Source: Prevotella melaninogenica ATCC 25845
GTDB lineage: Bacteria > Bacteroidota > Bacteroidia > Bacteroidales > Bacteroidaceae
Length of the DNA: 64,000 bases
Assembly (NCBI RefSeq): GCF_000144405.1
Contig: NC_014371.1
Coordinates: 186,001-250,000, forward strand
Direction: 5' to 3'
Shown: one piece after another, positions 19,225 to 26,853 of the stretch
Layout: every line of letters begins with the position of its first letter
Numbering within the stretch: position 1 is the first letter of the stretch
Program-made: the position numbers and the translations under genes
Notes under the pieces: generated by a model
Told to the model about the DNA's origin: nothing
Seen by the model: the letters and a program-made list of their open reading frames with translations, nothing else
The model's database searches: none

Positions 19225-19905
19225 ATGAAGAATGACAAAATGAAAATGAAGTACCGCGTGAACGAGCAGATTCGCGTTCGGGAAGTACGTGTGGTAAGTG
19301 ATGATGGAGCTGAGGTTATGCCTACGCGAAAAGCGTTGGAATTAGCTCAGAAAGAGGGAGTTGACCTTGTGGAGATTTCTCCTAACGCACAGCCACCGGT
19401 TTGTCGTATCATCGACTATTCTAAGTTCCTCTACCAGCAGAAGAAGCATCAGAAGGAGATGAAGCAGAAGCAGGTTAAGCAGGAGGTGAAGGAGATTCGT
19501 TTCGGTCCTCAGACGGATGAGCACGACTATAAGTTTAAGCTCAAGCATGCGCAGGAGTTCCTCAATGCAGGTAATAAGGTACGCGCATACGTGTTCTTCC
19601 GTGGTCGTTCGATTCTGTTTAAGGAGCAGGGCGAGGTGTTATTGCTTCGTTTCGCCAACGATCTTGAGGAGCTTGCAAAGGTAGAGCAGCTTCCGAAACT
19701 CGAAGGCAAGAAGATGTTCCTCTATCTTGCACCTAAGAAGGCAGGTGTTGCCAAGAAGAGTCAGCAGAAGCGCGACCGTGAGGAGGCAGAGGCTGGTGCG
19801 AAGGCAGGTGCTGAGGGCGTCAGCGAGGAGCCAAAGACGGATGGCGGTTTGTTTGCCAACGCTAAGAATGGTGCTGACGCATTGAAGAAACTGAATATTG
19901 ACTAA
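19225..19905 (+). CDS. infC: Translation initiation factor IF-3
   Basis: The 226-residue protein binds the 30S subunit and checks start codon choice. The N-terminal domain starts [20 protein letters not shown]. The linker ([20 protein letters not shown]) leads to the C-terminal domain ([20 protein letters not shown] and [11 protein letters not shown]). A low-complexity Ala/Gly/Glu-rich tail of about 45 residues extends past the usual end ([13 protein letters not shown]), as in some other Bacteroidota. The start is an ATG, whereas many bacteria use a rare start codon here. Met6 or Met8 are alternative starts. It heads the ribosomal operon with rpmI and rplT. Confidence 0.97.
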   Translation: MKNDKMKMKYRVNEQIRVREVRVVSDDGAEVMPTRKALELAQKEGVDLVEISPNAQPPVCRIIDYSKFLYQQKKHQKEMKQKQVKQEVKEIRFGPQTDEHDYKFKLKHAQEFLNAGNKVRAYVFFRGRSILFKEQGEVLLLRFANDLEELAKVEQLPKLEGKKMFLYLAPKKAGVAKKSQQKRDREEAEAGAKAGAEGVSEEPKTDGGLFANAKNGADALKKLNID

Positions 19906-20018
19906 CGCCCGTTGGGTGTCTCCTCGTTATGAGGGGCGACATGGGCAACCTGTGCGTAACGTCCTGGTATATACGTTGCCACAGATGAATATAAATAACA
20001 ATTTTAAATTTTACAAAA
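19906..20018 (+). other. infC-rpmI spacer with possible RNA structure
   Basis: The 113-nt spacer contains CCTC-GTTAT-GAGG and longer pairings such as GTCTCCTC with GAGGGGCGAC, and GCCC with GGGC. This is compatible with a folded intercistronic RNA where L20 or L35 autoregulation could act, as is known in other phyla. No known L20 leader pattern was recognised. Confidence 0.3.
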
Positions 20019-20216
20019 ATGCCAAAACAGAAGACAAATTCCGGCGCAAAGAAGAGATTCACGTTCACCGGTACTGGTAAGATTAAACGTCATCACGCTT
20101 ACCACAGTCACATTCTGACTAAGAAGACAAAGAAACAGAAGAGAAATCTTGTTCACCAGACGCTCGTGGATGGTACAAACTTGAAGCAGGTACGCGACCT
20201 GCTCAGACTTCGTTAA
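20019..20216 (+). CDS. rpmI: 50S ribosomal protein L35
   Basis: The 65-residue basic protein has the typical L35 start [20 protein letters not shown] and the lysine-rich stretch [10 protein letters not shown]. Length is normal. It lies between infC and rplT, 35 bp before the latter. Confidence 0.97.
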   Translation: MPKQKTNSGAKKRFTFTGTGKIKRHHAYHSHILTKKTKKQKRNLVHQTLVDGTNLKQVRDLLRLR

Positions 20217-20251
20217 TTCATTAGTCAAACAAATTAAAAGGAAAGAAAACT

Positions 20252-20596
20252 ATGCCAAGATCAGTCAATCATGTTGCTTCAAAAGCAAAGAGAACAAGAA
20301 TTCTGAAGCAGACTAAGGGTTACTATGGTGCCCGTAAAAATGTTTGGACGGTAGCAAAGAATACCTATGAGAAGGGTTTGACTTATGCTTATCGTGACCG
20401 TCGTAACAAGAAGCGTAACTTCCGCGCATTGTGGATTCAGCGTATCAACGCTGCTGCTCGTCTTTATGATATGAGCTACAGCCAGTTGATGGGTGCATTG
20501 CACAAGGCTGGTATCGAGATCAACCGTAAGGTGCTCGCTGACCTCGCTGTTAACAATCAGGAAGCTTTTAAGGCTATTGTTGACAAAGTAAAGTAA
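20252..20596 (+). CDS. rplT: 50S ribosomal protein L20
   Basis: The 114-residue protein begins [20 protein letters not shown] and carries the conserved blocks [14 protein letters not shown] and [11 protein letters not shown]20 helps assemble the 50S subunit and in several bacteria represses its own operon. It is the last gene of the operon and is followed by a strong terminator. Confidence 0.98.
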   Translation: MPRSVNHVASKAKRTRILKQTKGYYGARKNVWTVAKNTYEKGLTYAYRDRRNKKRNFRALWIQRINAAARLYDMSYSQLMGALHKAGIEINRKVLADLAVNNQEAFKAIVDKVK

Positions 20597-20640
20597 ATTA
20601 ATGACGCTCACGAACGTGGGCACTCGTTATAACGGAATGG

Positions 20641-20674
20641 AAGCTGTCGCCTGAAAGGGTGGCAGCTTTTTTTT
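20641..20674 (+). terminator. Terminator of the infC-rpmI-rplT operon
   Basis: AAGCTGTCGCC and GGGTGGCAGCTT pair around a short loop and are followed by eight T. It is 44 bp after the rplT stop. Confidence 0.85.
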
Positions 20675-20675
20675 A

Positions 20676-20875
20676 GAAAGCCCCACCCGACCTCCCCGAA
20701 GGGGGAGGAGTAGCCTCACCCCAACCCCTCTCCGAACCAACGGTCACTGACTGAAGGGAAGTAAAGGAGAGGGGAGTGAACAGCGTGTTATCCCTATGGT
20801 AGTCCTTTCGCCTTCCTCGAACCAGCAGTGAGCGTCGGTTTAGAACGGGGGGGAGTGAACAGCGTGTTATCCCTA
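20676..20875. repeat. Compound R1 repeat cluster
   Basis: The stretch opens with AAGCCCCACCCGACCTCCCC and continues with CCCCTCTCCGAACCAACGG, then TCACTGACTGAAGGGAAGTA. The phrase GGGAGTGAACAGCGTGTTAT occurs twice (about 20771-20796 and 20849-20875). Two R1 variants are therefore stacked between the rplT terminator and the next gene. No open frame is supported. Confidence 0.75.
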
Positions 20876-20892
20876 TATAATTAGATGATTCT

Positions 20893-21681
20893 GTGGTTAA
20901 AATGAAAGAAGTAAAGAAGAAGTCCCTGAGCATAGGGGTGTCTCGCTATTTACTTGCCTCTCCTTTTGGAGAGGGGTTGGGGGTGAGGCTCTTGTTCAGA
21001 TACATTGTGGCAATTCTGCTGCTCGTTGTAGGAGTGGGGCAGGAGGCACATGCGCAATATGTGATAACGAAAGAGACTGCGAGGTGTCTGACGAAGCAGG
21101 ATTCTTTATTGTCGGATAATTTTGGGCAGAAGGTTGATGGGCAGCTTAAGGGTTCTTATCGTGCTGATACTGTAAGTCTTATTGATAAATACTTTCGTAG
21201 GGGTATGTCGAGAAAGGGCATACTGATGATTCCTAAGGGTAAACGACCTGCACCCGAAACCTATTTGAAACGAAGATATATAAGGCGACATCTGAAGAAT
21301 TTTAAGGCAGGTGCATCGTGTATTGTTTCGAAAGAATTGTTAGAACGATATCATGGCGACTCTATCGGTAAGGCTGATAATAGTCAGTTTATCATGATGA
21401 AATCGGAGATGGATAGTGTATTGATGAGAAGTCATGGCGACTTGTCGCGTATCGAACATGAATTGGGAATCCCTGCAGGTGCGTGGAAACATCGGGTATT
21501 AGTAAGAATTGACATCCCCAAACCAAAGAAACTCAAGTTGAGGATGCCGTCGGGTAACGAAATCGGAGCGAATGTGTTATGGCTTCCAGGTGGACTTCTA
21601 CCTACTGGATATAAAGAAGCGGTGATAGATAGGATTCCGAAAGGAAAATATAAAGCTTCGTTGATTGAGATTACCCAATGA
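20893..21681 (+). CDS. Secreted protein of unknown function with repeat-derived N terminus
   Basis: I do not recognise the family with certainty. The 262-residue protein has a hydrophobic signal-like segment at about 37-56 (YIVAILLLVVGVGQEAHAQ). The segment before it (LLASPFGEGLGVRLL) is encoded by an R1 repeat, so the pre-signal region is unusually long. The C-terminal third has a compact conserved-looking block: LGIPAGAWKHRVLVRIDIPK, then LRMPSGNEIGANVLWLPGG. From memory, PSGNE-GAN-PGG blocks of this sort occur near the ends of some secreted or toxin-like proteins; this is only a hint. It is convergent with the following minus-strand genes. Confidence 0.65.
   Translation: MVKMKEVKKKSLSIGVSRYLLASPFGEGLGVRLLFRYIVAILLLVVGVGQEAHAQYVITKETARCLTKQDSLLSDNFGQKVDGQLKGSYRADTVSLIDKYFRRGMSRKGILMIPKGKRPAPETYLKRRYIRRHLKNFKAGASCIVSKELLERYHGDSIGKADNSQFIMMKSEMDSVLMRSHGDLSRIEHELGIPAGAWKHRVLVRIDIPKPKKLKLRMPSGNEIGANVLWLPGGLLPTGYKEAVIDRIPKGKYKASLIEITQ
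20944..20990. repeat. R1 repeat inside the coding start of the secreted protein
   Basis: CTCTCCTTTTGGAGAGGGGT followed by TGGGGGTGAGGCT is an R1 arm read in frame as SPFGEGLGVRLL, upstream of the hydrophobic signal segment. Confidence 0.7.
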
Positions 21682-21731
21682 TTGTATAGAAAGAAACTTA
21701 AATAAGAGGCTATCGCTCATATTCACCTGAT

Positions 21732-22166
21732 TTAAATGTAATGAATAATGAGGATTAGTATGATAAGGAAGCATAAACCTATGATACCATCAAGGACACG
21801 ATTGGAAAAGTATTCGGGATTACGAGGGTAAATGTCAACATCTATTAGCTTTAATTCGCCAGTTTCAATCATACCTTGTATTATCTCTTTCTTACTTCTA
21901 CCCTCTTTGAGAAACATTTCGAGTGTTTGTTGTTGTTCCTCATTCAGGTCTATATCATATGCTTGATTACGTTGAATTTGTCTCTGCTTCCATCTCTTGA
22001 ATTGTTCTTTGTATGATTCTTTGAAGCAATCAAATACTGGTGATTCAGTTATCAAGGAATGATAACTATAATTATCTCTGATAATAAAGCGATGATAGAC
22101 GAAGCGAAGTGCAGCACCTATATGAACCAATGTTAAGCCTATAAAGCCTCCAATAATGTCATGCAT
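21732..22166 (-). CDS. Small membrane protein of unknown function
   Basis: The 144-residue protein has a hydrophobic N terminus (GGFIGLTLVHIGAALRFVYH) and a C-terminal transmembrane segment (GIIGLCFLIILILIIHYI). A charged middle carries EEQQQTLEMFLKEGRSKKEI, which is predicted to be helical. I do not recognise it. It is the last gene of a minus-strand run after Tex and the STM3941-like protein. Confidence 0.7.
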   Translation of the reverse strand: MHDIIGGFIGLTLVHIGAALRFVYHRFIIRDNYSYHSLITESPVFDCFKESYKEQFKRWKQRQIQRNQAYDIDLNEEQQQTLEMFLKEGRSKKEIIQGMIETGELKLIDVDIYPRNPEYFSNRVLDGIIGLCFLIILILIIHYI

Positions 22167-22174
22167 AGCTTAAT

Positions 22175-22212
22175 ACTCACCTCCAATCCCTCCCAAAGGG
22201 AGGAGGGCTTAA
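22175..22212. repeat. R1 repeat between two small membrane protein genes
   Basis: CACCTCCAATCCCTCCC followed by AAAGGGAGGAGGGCTT is a short R1 palindrome in the 64-bp gap between the genes. Confidence 0.65.
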
Positions 22213-22230
22213 ATAGGGTTATTTGTTATA

Positions 22231-22728
22231 TTATTTATGTTTTGCCAAGTTCAGCTTGCAGAGCGTAAGTGCTTCTTCAGCTCGCCCATCCATCATATAG
22301 GCAGGGAAGGAGTAAAGGGCGTTGATAGTCTTGAGGTTATACTCCATAGTCTTGCGTTTTATCCACGAAGGTTCGTTTGCGATAACCTTTTCAGGGTTTT
22401 TCATCTGAATGGTTATCAACCTGTTACCTTTAAAACGTATTAGGGAGAAGTCGGCAATCTCGTTCCATAATATTTCCTCAGCTCCGCAGATAGAGATACC
22501 TCTATCGGTAAATTCTATTTCTTTCTTATGGTTTATGAGAAGTTTTACCTTTTTATAAGCCATAAACAAACCGCCGCCACCAAAGAAGATGATGGAGAGG
22601 ATGCCAGTAACTCTTATTGTCCATAGTGGATAAGTTGTGGTGGGGTTTTCTATGGTAAGGAGCCATACGCCCAAGGCGGTAAACGCAATACAACCTAAGT
22701 AGGCAAGGATTTTCTTTGTCTGATTCAT
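22231..22728 (-). CDS. STM3941-like two-helix membrane protein
   Basis: The 165-residue protein has two N-terminal transmembrane segments (LAYLGCIAFTALGVWLL and ILSIIFFGGGGLFMAYKKV) and a cytoplasmic PH-like region. In that region the phrases IEFTDRGISICGAEEILWNE and IADFSLIRFKGN match the plan of the STM3941 family. Function is unknown. It starts 6 bp after the tex stop, which suggests translational coupling in one transcript. Confidence 0.7.
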   Translation of the reverse strand: MNQTKKILAYLGCIAFTALGVWLLTIENPTTTYPLWTIRVTGILSIIFFGGGGLFMAYKKVKLLINHKKEIEFTDRGISICGAEEILWNEIADFSLIRFKGNRLITIQMKNPEKVIANEPSWIKRKTMEYNLKTINALYSFPAYMMDGRAEEALTLCKLNLAKHK

Positions 22729-22734
22729 ATATTT

Positions 22735-25467
22735 TTATTGTTTGATATTCTTCATACTCAATGCGATACGTTTGCGACGCATATCGACTTCGACGACACG
22801 GACGCGGACGTGCTGATGAAGGCGGATGACTTGTGTGGGGTCAGTGACGAAGCGGTCGGAGAGTTGAGAGATGTGGACGAGTCCGTCTTGATGAACACCG
22901 ATGTCGACGAAGGCTCCGAAGTTGGTAATGTTCGTCACGATACCGGGGAGTTCCATTCCTATGATGAGGTCGGAGAGGGTATGGACATTCTTGTCGAATT
23001 CGAAGACTTCAACCTCTCCACGTGGATCGCGCCCAGGCTTCTCAAGCTCGGTGAGGATGTCGCGGAGGGTAGCCTCCCCCGACCCCTCCGAAAGGAGGGG
23101 AGGCAAACTTGTAGATACATTGCTGAGGTGTTGGGGAAGATTTAAAGCGCCCTTATCCTCTCGTGTGCGCATAGGCACTCCTCCCTTTTCGGGGAGGTTG
23201 GGTGGGGCTCCTCCCCTCCTTTCGGAGGGGTTGGGGGAGGCTTCACTCCCCCTCTCCCTTCGGAGAGGGGGCTGGGGGGTGAGGTACCTTTTGACATCAA
23301 TTTCTGCCAAGAGTTTCTTATTGCCAATGAGATCCTTTATCGTACATTTCAAGTCCTTCGCCATCTGCTCAACGATGTGATAGCTCTCGGGGTGAACGGC
23401 AGAGTTATCGAGTGGGTTCTTGGCATCGGGAATACGGAGGAAGCCTGCGCATTGCTGGTAGGCAGTATCACCCAGACGCTTCACCTTCTTGAGCTGGGCA
23501 CGTGAGGTGAAAGGACCGTGCTCACGTCGGTAATCAATGATGTTGCGGGCAAGGGCAGGGCCGAGTCCGCTGACGTAGGTGAGCAAGTGGAGGGAAGCCG
23601 TGTTGAGGTTGACACCCACCTGATTGACACAACTCATCACCGTTTGGTCGAGTGAATGCTTAAGCTTTGATTGGTCGACATCGTGCTGATATTGTCCAAC
23701 ACCGATGCTCTTCGGGTCAATCTTCACGAGTTCAGCGAGCGGGTCCATCAGTCGTCTACCGATAGATATGGCTCCACGTGTAGTCACATCCTCGTCGGGG
23801 AACTCCTCACGAGCCACGGGAGAAGCGGAATAGATGGAGGCACCGTCCTCGGAGACGAGGAAGATAAACAAGGATGAAGCGGACCCTACTGGCCCAACTG
23901 GCCTAACTGGCCCCTCCCCCGACCCCTCCCCCAAAGGGAGGGGAGTAGTATGTCCTGCTGATTGTGGTTTGCTATTAATTGGAGAAGTATTATCTGTAAA
24001 TTGCTGTTTGCTTTTAGGCAAGTGACGGTAATCACTCCCCTCCCTATGGGGGAGGGGTGAGGGGGAGGGGCCAGTTGTAGTTTCGGTCGTTATGTTCTCA
24101 ACAAACTCCTTACTCTCCCTGCTTGCCGTACCATTGCCAATGGCAATAGCCTCAATATTATAAGTGTTTATCATCCTTTGCAGGGCTTCCGTGGCTTGTC
24201 TTACCTGATTGCGTGGTGGATGCGGATAGATAATCTCATGATGAAGGAGGTTACCTTGTTCGTCAAGGCAAGCTATCTTGCATCCGTTGGCAAAACCGGG
24301 GTCGAGGGCGAGGACACGTTTCTGACCGAGTGGGGGAGAGAGGAGAAGCTGGCGGAGGTTCTCGGTAAAGACTTTGATGGCTTCTTCGTCGGCACGCCCC
24401 TTGCTCAAGGCAGCAAATTCATTTTCAATGCTCGGATTGATAAGACGTTTGAAGGAGTCTTCAACGGCTTGGCTAACGAGGGTCTGACAAACTCCGTGTC
24501 CACGCACGAATTGGCGGGTGAGGCGTGCAATACATTCTTCACCGTCAATCGTGATGCTTACGCGTAAGATGCCTTGGTCCTCACCACGGCGCATGGCAAG
24601 AAGTCGATGGCTATTGCATCGTCGGAGAGGTTCGGAGAAATCGAAGTAATCAGCGAACTTCTGTGCCTCGTCGGTATCCTTCATCTTCTTGATGACCTTC
24701 GACGTAATGACAGCCCCACGCTGGTAAGCCGTGCGGACGGTATTGCGTGCCTGCTGGTTCTCGGAGACAATCTCGGCAATGATGTCCAAAGCCAAAGCCC
24801 CACCCGACCTCCCCGAAAGGGGAGGAGTGCCTATGCGCACACGAGAGGATAAAGATTCTTTGGCTCTTCCTTGATATTTCTGCAGAATACTTGCAAGTTT
24901 GTCTCCTCCCCCTTCGGGGAGGTCGGGTGGGGCTGTAGGTTTTTGGGCTTCTCTCATTATCGCCAACGCTAACGGCTCCAATCCCTGTTCACGTGCAATC
25001 TGCGCGCGTGTACGGCGTTTGGGTTTATATGGTAGGTAGATATCTTCCAACTCTGTGGAATCCATACAAGCGAGAATCTTTGCTTCTAATTCTGGTGTGA
25101 GTTTCTCTTGCTCGCGGATTGTTCTGAGTATGGTCTCCTTACGTTTTCCGAGTTCCTTCAAACGGTCATAAAGTTCGCTGATATCAGTTATCTGAACCTC
25201 ATCAAGCCCCCCTGTCCGCTCCTTACGATAGCGCGAGATGAAGGGAATCGTACAGCCCTCGTTTAGTAAGGTGAGAACAGCCGATACGCTTTGGAGGGGA
25301 AGGGAAAGCGAGTGGGAGATGAAGGAAGCACCAGAAGCCCCCTCCGGCTCCCCCGAACCAACGGTCACTGACCGAAGGGAAGTAAAGGGTGGGAGAGCCC
25401 TATTTGCTGAGGGTTCGCTATTGTTTTTAGGCTCGTTATTTTTGTTGTATGTTGGTTGTATATTCAT
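22735..25467 (-). CDS. tex: Tex-like RNA-binding transcription accessory protein with repeat insertions
   Basis: Tex proteins bind nucleic acid and influence transcription. Order here: Tex N-terminal domain (LLNEGCTIPFISRYRKERTG), YqgF RNase H-like domain (RVLALDPGFANGCKIACLD, IAIGNGTASRES), helix-hairpin-helix (YVSGLGPALARNIIDYRREH), and C-terminal S1 domain (IVTNITNFGAFVDIGVHQDG). Length is 910 residues against roughly 700-780 usual. The excess is explained by four in-frame R1-derived stretches at about residues 23-50, 177-224, 463-521 and 727-799. They are rich in Pro, Gly, Ser, Glu and Arg (PPLSGRSGGA, PLPLGEGSGEGP). They fall at the N terminus, between helices, after VENI in the YqgF-to-HhH region, and before the S1 domain. 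All Tex core motifs stay in frame. Confidence 0.95.
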   Translation of the reverse strand: MNIQPTYNKNNEPKNNSEPSANRALPPFTSLRSVTVGSGEPEGASGASFISHSLSLPLQSVSAVLTLLNEGCTIPFISRYRKERTGGLDEVQITDISELYDRLKELGKRKETILRTIREQEKLTPELEAKILACMDSTELEDIYLPYKPKRRTRAQIAREQGLEPLALAIMREAQKPTAPPDLPEGGGDKLASILQKYQGRAKESLSSRVRIGTPPLSGRSGGALALDIIAEIVSENQQARNTVRTAYQRGAVITSKVIKKMKDTDEAQKFADYFDFSEPLRRCNSHRLLAMRRGEDQGILRVSITIDGEECIARLTRQFVRGHGVCQTLVSQAVEDSFKRLINPSIENEFAALSKGRADEEAIKVFTENLRQLLLSPPLGQKRVLALDPGFANGCKIACLDEQGNLLHHEIIYPHPPRNQVRQATEALQRMINTYNIEAIAIGNGTASRESKEFVENITTETTTGPSPSPLPHREGSDYRHLPKSKQQFTDNTSPINSKPQSAGHTTPLPLGEGSGEGPVRPVGPVGSASSLFIFLVSEDGASIYSASPVAREEFPDEDVTTRGAISIGRRLMDPLAELVKIDPKSIGVGQYQHDVDQSKLKHSLDQTVMSCVNQVGVNLNTASLHLLTYVSGLGPALARNIIDYRREHGPFTSRAQLKKVKRLGDTAYQQCAGFLRIPDAKNPLDNSAVHPESYHIVEQMAKDLKCTIKDLIGNKKLLAEIDVKRYLTPQPPLRRERGSEASPNPSERRGGAPPNLPEKGGVPMRTREDKGALNLPQHLSNVSTSLPPLLSEGSGEATLRDILTELEKPGRDPRGEVEVFEFDKNVHTLSDLIIGMELPGIVTNITNFGAFVDIGVHQDGLVHISQLSDRFVTDPTQVIRLHQHVRVRVVEVDMRRKRIALSMKNIKQ
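23071..23242. repeat. R1 element D in tex, 172 bp between inverted arms
   Basis: AGCCTCCCCCGACCCCTCCG at the left is the reverse complement of the right arm that ends GGGGTTGGGGGAGGCT. A further R1 arm sits inside (about 23180-23215) and another follows (about 23243-23285). The whole is translated without a stop in the tex frame, just before the S1 domain. Confidence 0.8.
23905..24076. repeat. R1 composite element C in tex, 172 bp
   Basis: It begins AACTGGCCCCTCCCCC and ends with the reverse complement GGGGGAGGGGCCAGTT. Each end carries a smaller GC-rich palindrome, around a central AT-rich core (TGTGGTTTGCTATTAATTGG). A second copy of exactly the same length is at 26657-26828, with about 10 differences by eye. 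Here it is read through in frame in the YqgF-HhH connection of Tex. Confidence 0.88.
24794..24935. repeat. R1 element B in tex
   Basis: AAAGCCCCACCCGACCTCCC at the left mirrors GGGAGGTCGGGTGGGGCT at the right. The inside contains GCGCACACGAGAGGATAA, which recurs inverted at about 23150-23175 in element D. It is read in frame as a Pro/Gly-rich stretch ending SGRSGGALALD. Confidence 0.8.
25330..25405. repeat. R1 variant A at the N terminus of tex
   Basis: The phrase CCAACGGTCACTGACCGAAG lies between C-rich arms. The same central palindrome is at about 20740 and 34930 and, inverted, at about 40745. It encodes most of residues 23-50 of Tex, in front of the conserved Tex N-terminal domain. Confidence 0.75.
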
Positions 25468-25509
25468 TTTCAGATATAGGTTTATGTTTTTGGATAAAAG
25501 CCTTACATA

Positions 25510-26061
25510 TTATTTGGTAGTCAGGCTTTTTGTCTTAATCACGATGGTTGGATGTTTTTCTTGTCGTGGATCGTTTATATAAGTAAGGATGTTGACAGAG
25601 CCTATGTCCGTGGGCTTAATACCCTTTGGCAAAGCCTCCGTTATACGTTGGGGTGAGAGTTTGTAATCAATGATAGTCAACTTCTTTCGTGGTTTCCTTA
25701 GTTTACCGTTTATTACCCATTGTAGTTCTGCAAGCGAGTTGGTTCGCATGATGATGATATCTTTGGGTGGTTTACAGAATATGATGTTCTTCCCTTGCCT
25801 TATCTGCTCTTCTACTGCGAATGTCTGAATGGATTCAATCGCTTGGGGCGGAATAAGTCCCAGTCTTTTTGCCACAATCTCTTTGGCCGAATCCGACCGC
25901 ATCTCGTCGATGGTGACGTGCAGGAGGGAGTCGGGAAGGGGTGTGCCGTCAATGACGCATAAGGTCTGCGCATGTGTGCTGAGAGTGGTGAGCACAGTCA
26001 GGATTATACAAGTCAGGGTTCTTTTCAGGTTCAGTTCCATTATAATCTTTTTGTTCGTCAA
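25510..26061 (-). CDS. Secreted protein of unknown function
   Basis: The 183-residue protein has a signal peptide (RTLTCIILTVLTTLSTHAQ). The mature part includes CVIDGTPLPDSLLHVTIDEM, LIPPQAIESIQTFAVEE and ITEALPKGIKPTDIGSVNIL. The pattern of a predicted extracytoplasmic domain with DGxPL and PxxIxSI faintly recalls the plug-domain 'current receptor' repeats of TonB proteins, but I would not assign a function. The better start may be Met8 (MELNLKR, 26040). Its first codon is 2 bp from the L,D-transpeptidase stop and its stop is 42 bp from tex, so it sits within one transcription unit. Confidence 0.7.
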   Translation of the reverse strand: MTNKKIIMELNLKRTLTCIILTVLTTLSTHAQTLCVIDGTPLPDSLLHVTIDEMRSDSAKEIVAKRLGLIPPQAIESIQTFAVEEQIRQGKNIIFCKPPKDIIIMRTNSLAELQWVINGKLRKPRKKLTIIDYKLSPQRITEALPKGIKPTDIGSVNILTYINDPRQEKHPTIVIKTKSLTTK

Positions 26062-26063
26062 GA

Positions 26064-26714
26064 TTATTTATATGCATAAAGCAGGATAGGCTTCTTGCTC
26101 TTGTCACAAAGGGCTTCGATTTTCTTCAGCATAGCAGGGCTTGTGGTGAAGCATCCCCACGAAGCATCGGAGAGTGGGAGATAAGATGTGAGATGGTGCA
26201 TAATGCCCACGTATCGAGAACTATGAATGAGGATATTTCTTCGTCTTGCATTGCTGTTTGATGCATCCAACCCATCAAGGGCAAAACGCAACCCGACAGT
26301 AGCGGAATAGCCTTTCTCTGCAATCTTGAAAGCTCCGAGACTTGAGCATCTGCTCCCCTCTTTGTTTGAGAAAACAGGTTTCCATGCACTGTTTCCCTTT
26401 CCTTTGCCATGTGCACAGGGACCAGTGTCGAGTACGGATAAAGTCTTCAGGTCGATGATAGCCATTCGGTCCTCACCCGATGGGCGCGAAAAGTCCACGA
26501 GGATGCAGTAGTCTTCGTTATACCCCTTTTCGTGACAGATTTCCCATACATCTTTGAAATAGCTTTGGAATGAATAGGACTTTATCTTCCAATAGCCTTT
26601 TACCCCAAAGTTGAGGGTTAGAAGAGAGAGAAGAATGAAAAAGAAGAGGCGGACCCAACTGGCCCCTCCCCCGCCCCCTCCCCCAAAGGGAGGGGAGTAG
26701 CATGTTCTGCTCAT
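26064..26714 (-). CDS. Murein L,D-transpeptidase catalytic-domain protein, repeat-derived N terminus
   Basis: The 216-residue protein has a membrane anchor or signal (VRLFFFILLSLLTLNFGV) and a YkuD_2-like region: YCILVDFSRPSGEDRMAIID, ILIHSSRYVG and the active-site motif DASWGCFTTSP with the catalytic Cys. Such proteins cross-link peptidoglycan or attach proteins to it in the periplasm. The first 18 residues, including the start Met (SRTCYSPPFGGGGGGGASW), come from the left half of an R1 composite element. No other Met or obvious alternative start precedes the hydrophobic stretch, so the repeat appears to supply the start codon. Confidence 0.85.
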   Translation of the reverse strand: MSRTCYSPPFGGGGGGGASWVRLFFFILLSLLTLNFGVKGYWKIKSYSFQSYFKDVWEICHEKGYNEDYCILVDFSRPSGEDRMAIIDLKTLSVLDTGPCAHGKGKGNSAWKPVFSNKEGSRCSSLGAFKIAEKGYSATVGLRFALDGLDASNSNARRRNILIHSSRYVGIMHHLTSYLPLSDASWGCFTTSPAMLKKIEALCDKSKKPILLYAYK

Positions 26715-26828
26715 TGTGGTTTGCTATTAATTGGAGAAGTATTATCTGTAAATTACTGTTTACTTTCAGGCAAGTGACGGTAATCACTCCCCTCCCTTCG
26801 GGGGAGGGGTAAGGGGGAGGGGCCAGTT
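26657..26828. repeat. R1 composite element, 172 bp, at the L,D-transpeptidase start
   Basis: The ends are AACTGGCCCCTCCCCC and its reverse complement, identical to those at 23905-24076. Length is the same to the base. Compared with the tex copy there are about 10 substitutions. One of them turns GAT into CAT and so makes the ATG (minus strand, 26712-26714) used as the transpeptidase start. Confidence 0.88.
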
Positions 26829-26853
26829 GGTTGGTTCAGCTGGTTGAGGCTTC

